Positions 62,145 through 64,000 of a stretch of DNA of 64,000 nucleotides are shown here, piece by piece. How positions within the stretch are numbered: the stretch's first letter is position 1; each line of letters starts with the position of its first letter. The position numbers and the translations under genes are program-made. The notes beneath the pieces were generated by a model. The model was not told the origin of the DNA. It saw only the letters and a list, made by a program, of their open reading frames with translations, and did no database searches. The DNA comes from Lagopus muta (lineage: Eukaryota; Chordata; Aves; Galliformes; Phasianidae), in assembly GCF_023343835.1 (NCBI RefSeq), contig NC_064439.1:22260933-22324932 (forward strand), written 5' to 3'.

Positions 62145-64000
62145 GGCTTATGAAGCAGGTGCAACTTTGTTGTTCTAGCTTATTTACACTATAAGATTAT
62201 GTACTAGTAACACACTTGTTGGGAGTCCTAATTAAGGGACTGAAAATGCTGTCTTAACTGTCTGTCCCATAACTAGGGAGTTAGATGTATTTCTACATAT
62301 TAGTTTCTAGATCACTTATTTACTGGTACGAAGTAGTGTGAAACTTCAAATGTGCTCAGTTGTGTTGGTAAGTGTACCACGGTAAAACTCATCTGGTAAT
62401 TGCAGTCTTTTGACTGTTATGTTGAAACGTGATTGAAATTTATCATGATGAAATACTTGCATGCTGCCTGCAAAGTGCTGGCATGTCATATTTTGTTGAT
62501 GGTTCTTATTTTTCCATTTCTGAAAAGAAATCTTAATCTGCGTTGTTCACATGACTTTTTTAGAGCCTGACATTTTGTGTTGTGAAGTGAAAAAAGAAAT
62601 ATATGTAAAATGCTTAGATTTCTTAGAATTCTTGGTGTCTTAAAAAAAGAGACTGTATACTTCCACTTTCCCTGCTTTCATCAGGACACCAGCAAAAGCT
62701 TCCAGGAAGAACACTTTCAATAGTTGTGAGCTGAGCAAAAGTCTGTGAGAGTCTGGAAACCAAACACCAAGCTCAGCCACAATTGTAATAAACTCAATTT
62801 GTTGCATCATCACAAGGCAAACAGAACATGATCTCTTGGACAATGCTCCTAAACCTCAAAACTTGAAGAAATTTCTTCAACTCTCCACAATTAGGGATAA
62901 TAATTCTAAAAGGATGGTATAGTGTTTTGGTAATATTTCTAGGGGAAAAAAATGCATTTGATGAAAACTATTGGTAGGGCAAAATTGCAGTGTATAGCTA
63001 AAATTAGAATCTTGATCTAAAGAACCAAGACCAGTGGAGAGCTGAGGAGGCATTATAGTTGGAATTCTAAGACTGTGTTTCTATGTAAATACTGATAAAA
63101 TACAATGAATAGAATAAGTTGCTGAAGAACTTACTCAAAGCTGATTTTCCTGGCAGGCTATAAATTAACAGAAATGGTTATATCTTTATCCTTGGTTTGT
63201 TTCTTGAAGCTTTTACTTGTCCTTGCACTTATGCTTCTCTGTGAAGAAATCCTATGTGTCCAACTACAGAGCATGAGAAAATTATTTAAATGTTTTTAAA
63301 GCCATTTGTATTGCCAAAGTCAGCTGACTTAACATTGAGAATACGTATTTTCACTTAAATGTTATATAGGAGAAATACCTACCACTGCAAGCAATGCTGT
63401 ACAAAAATAATAAGTAAACTTTGCCTTCATATGTTCAGTACTATGTTGTGACAGCAAGCGTGGGTTGGTGTGTTTTAGAGAGAATGGAATTCCTGGTACA
63501 AGACTCATCAAGGGGCGATGTGTTTCCTAGGTTTTCTTCATTACTCAGAATGCATTCTATGAATTGAATTTTGCATTTAAATTAAGAAAGGGGGAAGAAA
63601 AAGTGAAGTTCGTAGACAAATAGCCTGGATTCCTCCGAACAATATCAGTGCCTTTTGTGAGCCCACTTTTCCCTCACGATTCAGCAATTTGTTATTAAAA
63701 AAAAAAATAATAATAACATAAGCCTGTCAAAATGGTACATGTCTGTCAATTCTTGCATACTGAGCATGAAATTCGTACAGTTGGTTCCTCCCTCTCGTCT
63801 GCACTTTCTCTCAGGGAGCTTTCTCACAAACCTGCTGTGTCTGGGGGATTCATTCTTGCTCTGGCCATTCAGTCTCAGATGTGCCACATGGTATGAATTC
63901 GTGTAAGAGTGATATAAACAGAAGGAGAAAATGAGTTTGACTTGTTTAGCACTGTTTTATAATTTATTAAAAATAAAAAAAAGGAAAACCCAACCTTCAT

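Larger units (their letters stand above)
54702..64000 (+). other. AKAP9: AKAP9 intron 1 (5' part, runs off the window)
   Basis: The intron opens with GTGGGA at 54702 and no later AKAP9 exon is recognisable before the window ends, so intron 1 is at least 9.3 kb. I looked for the expected exon 2 start, a Leu-Ala-Gln-Phe-Arg-Gln-Arg-Lys-like coding stretch, and did not see it. The first ~470 bp are still CpG island. The rest is AT-rich and holds two reverse-orientation CR1 fragments (55575-55680 and 55888-56420), a 40-bp TG microsatellite, long T and A runs, and otherwise unidentified sequence. Open frames here, for example on the minus strand at 59078-59527, have no recognisable protein features. 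Confidence 0.8.

Overview
The window looks like nuclear DNA from a galliform bird, most likely chicken. It is AT-rich and nearly gene-free. It carries several chicken-type CR1 LINE 3' ends, which end in tandem copies of an ATTCTATG-like octamer. It also has an internally deleted mariner (Galluhop-like) element of a kind I know from chicken and turkey. Nothing prokaryotic is present: no operons, CRISPR array, tRNA or rRNA was found.

The only protein-coding gene I can defend is the first coding exon of AKAP9 on the + strand (54654-54701). It encodes MEDEERLKKLEAGKAK and ends in a consensus splice donor. It lies in a strong CpG island (about 54150-55170) whose upstream half has E2F-, CRE- and YY1-like promoter sites and a 16-codon upstream ORF. 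From the donor to the window edge (54702-64000) is the beginning of AKAP9 intron 1. No second exon is visible, so the rest of this very large scaffold gene lies beyond the window.

Bases 1 to about 54100 form the upstream intergenic region. In mammals the upstream neighbour of AKAP9 is MTERF1, whose coding sequence sits mostly in one long exon. No ORF of that size occurs here, so that gene must lie further upstream or elsewhere. The region holds CR1 fragments at 12.9, 16.1, 38.4, 43.9 and 50.4-51.2 kb, the last with a second CR1 nested inside it. It also holds the mariner element at 49.65-50.22 kb, an ancient L2-like LINE reverse-transcriptase C-terminal remnant at 20.8-21.1 kb, an older LINE tail at 15.4 kb, and two mutually similar repeats of LTR-like appearance in opposite orientation at 40.3 and 42.0 kb. 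Simple repeats are scattered throughout. A small CpG-dense patch at about 48.6 kb, with a CTCF-like motif, is the only candidate regulatory island besides the AKAP9 promoter.

I found no convincing undescribed biological system. The points most worth checking are the possible 99-bp 5'UTR intron that would change the reach of the AKAP9 upstream ORF, the orphan CpG patch, the L2-like remnant with a long open frame, and the inverted repeat pair at 40/42 kb.
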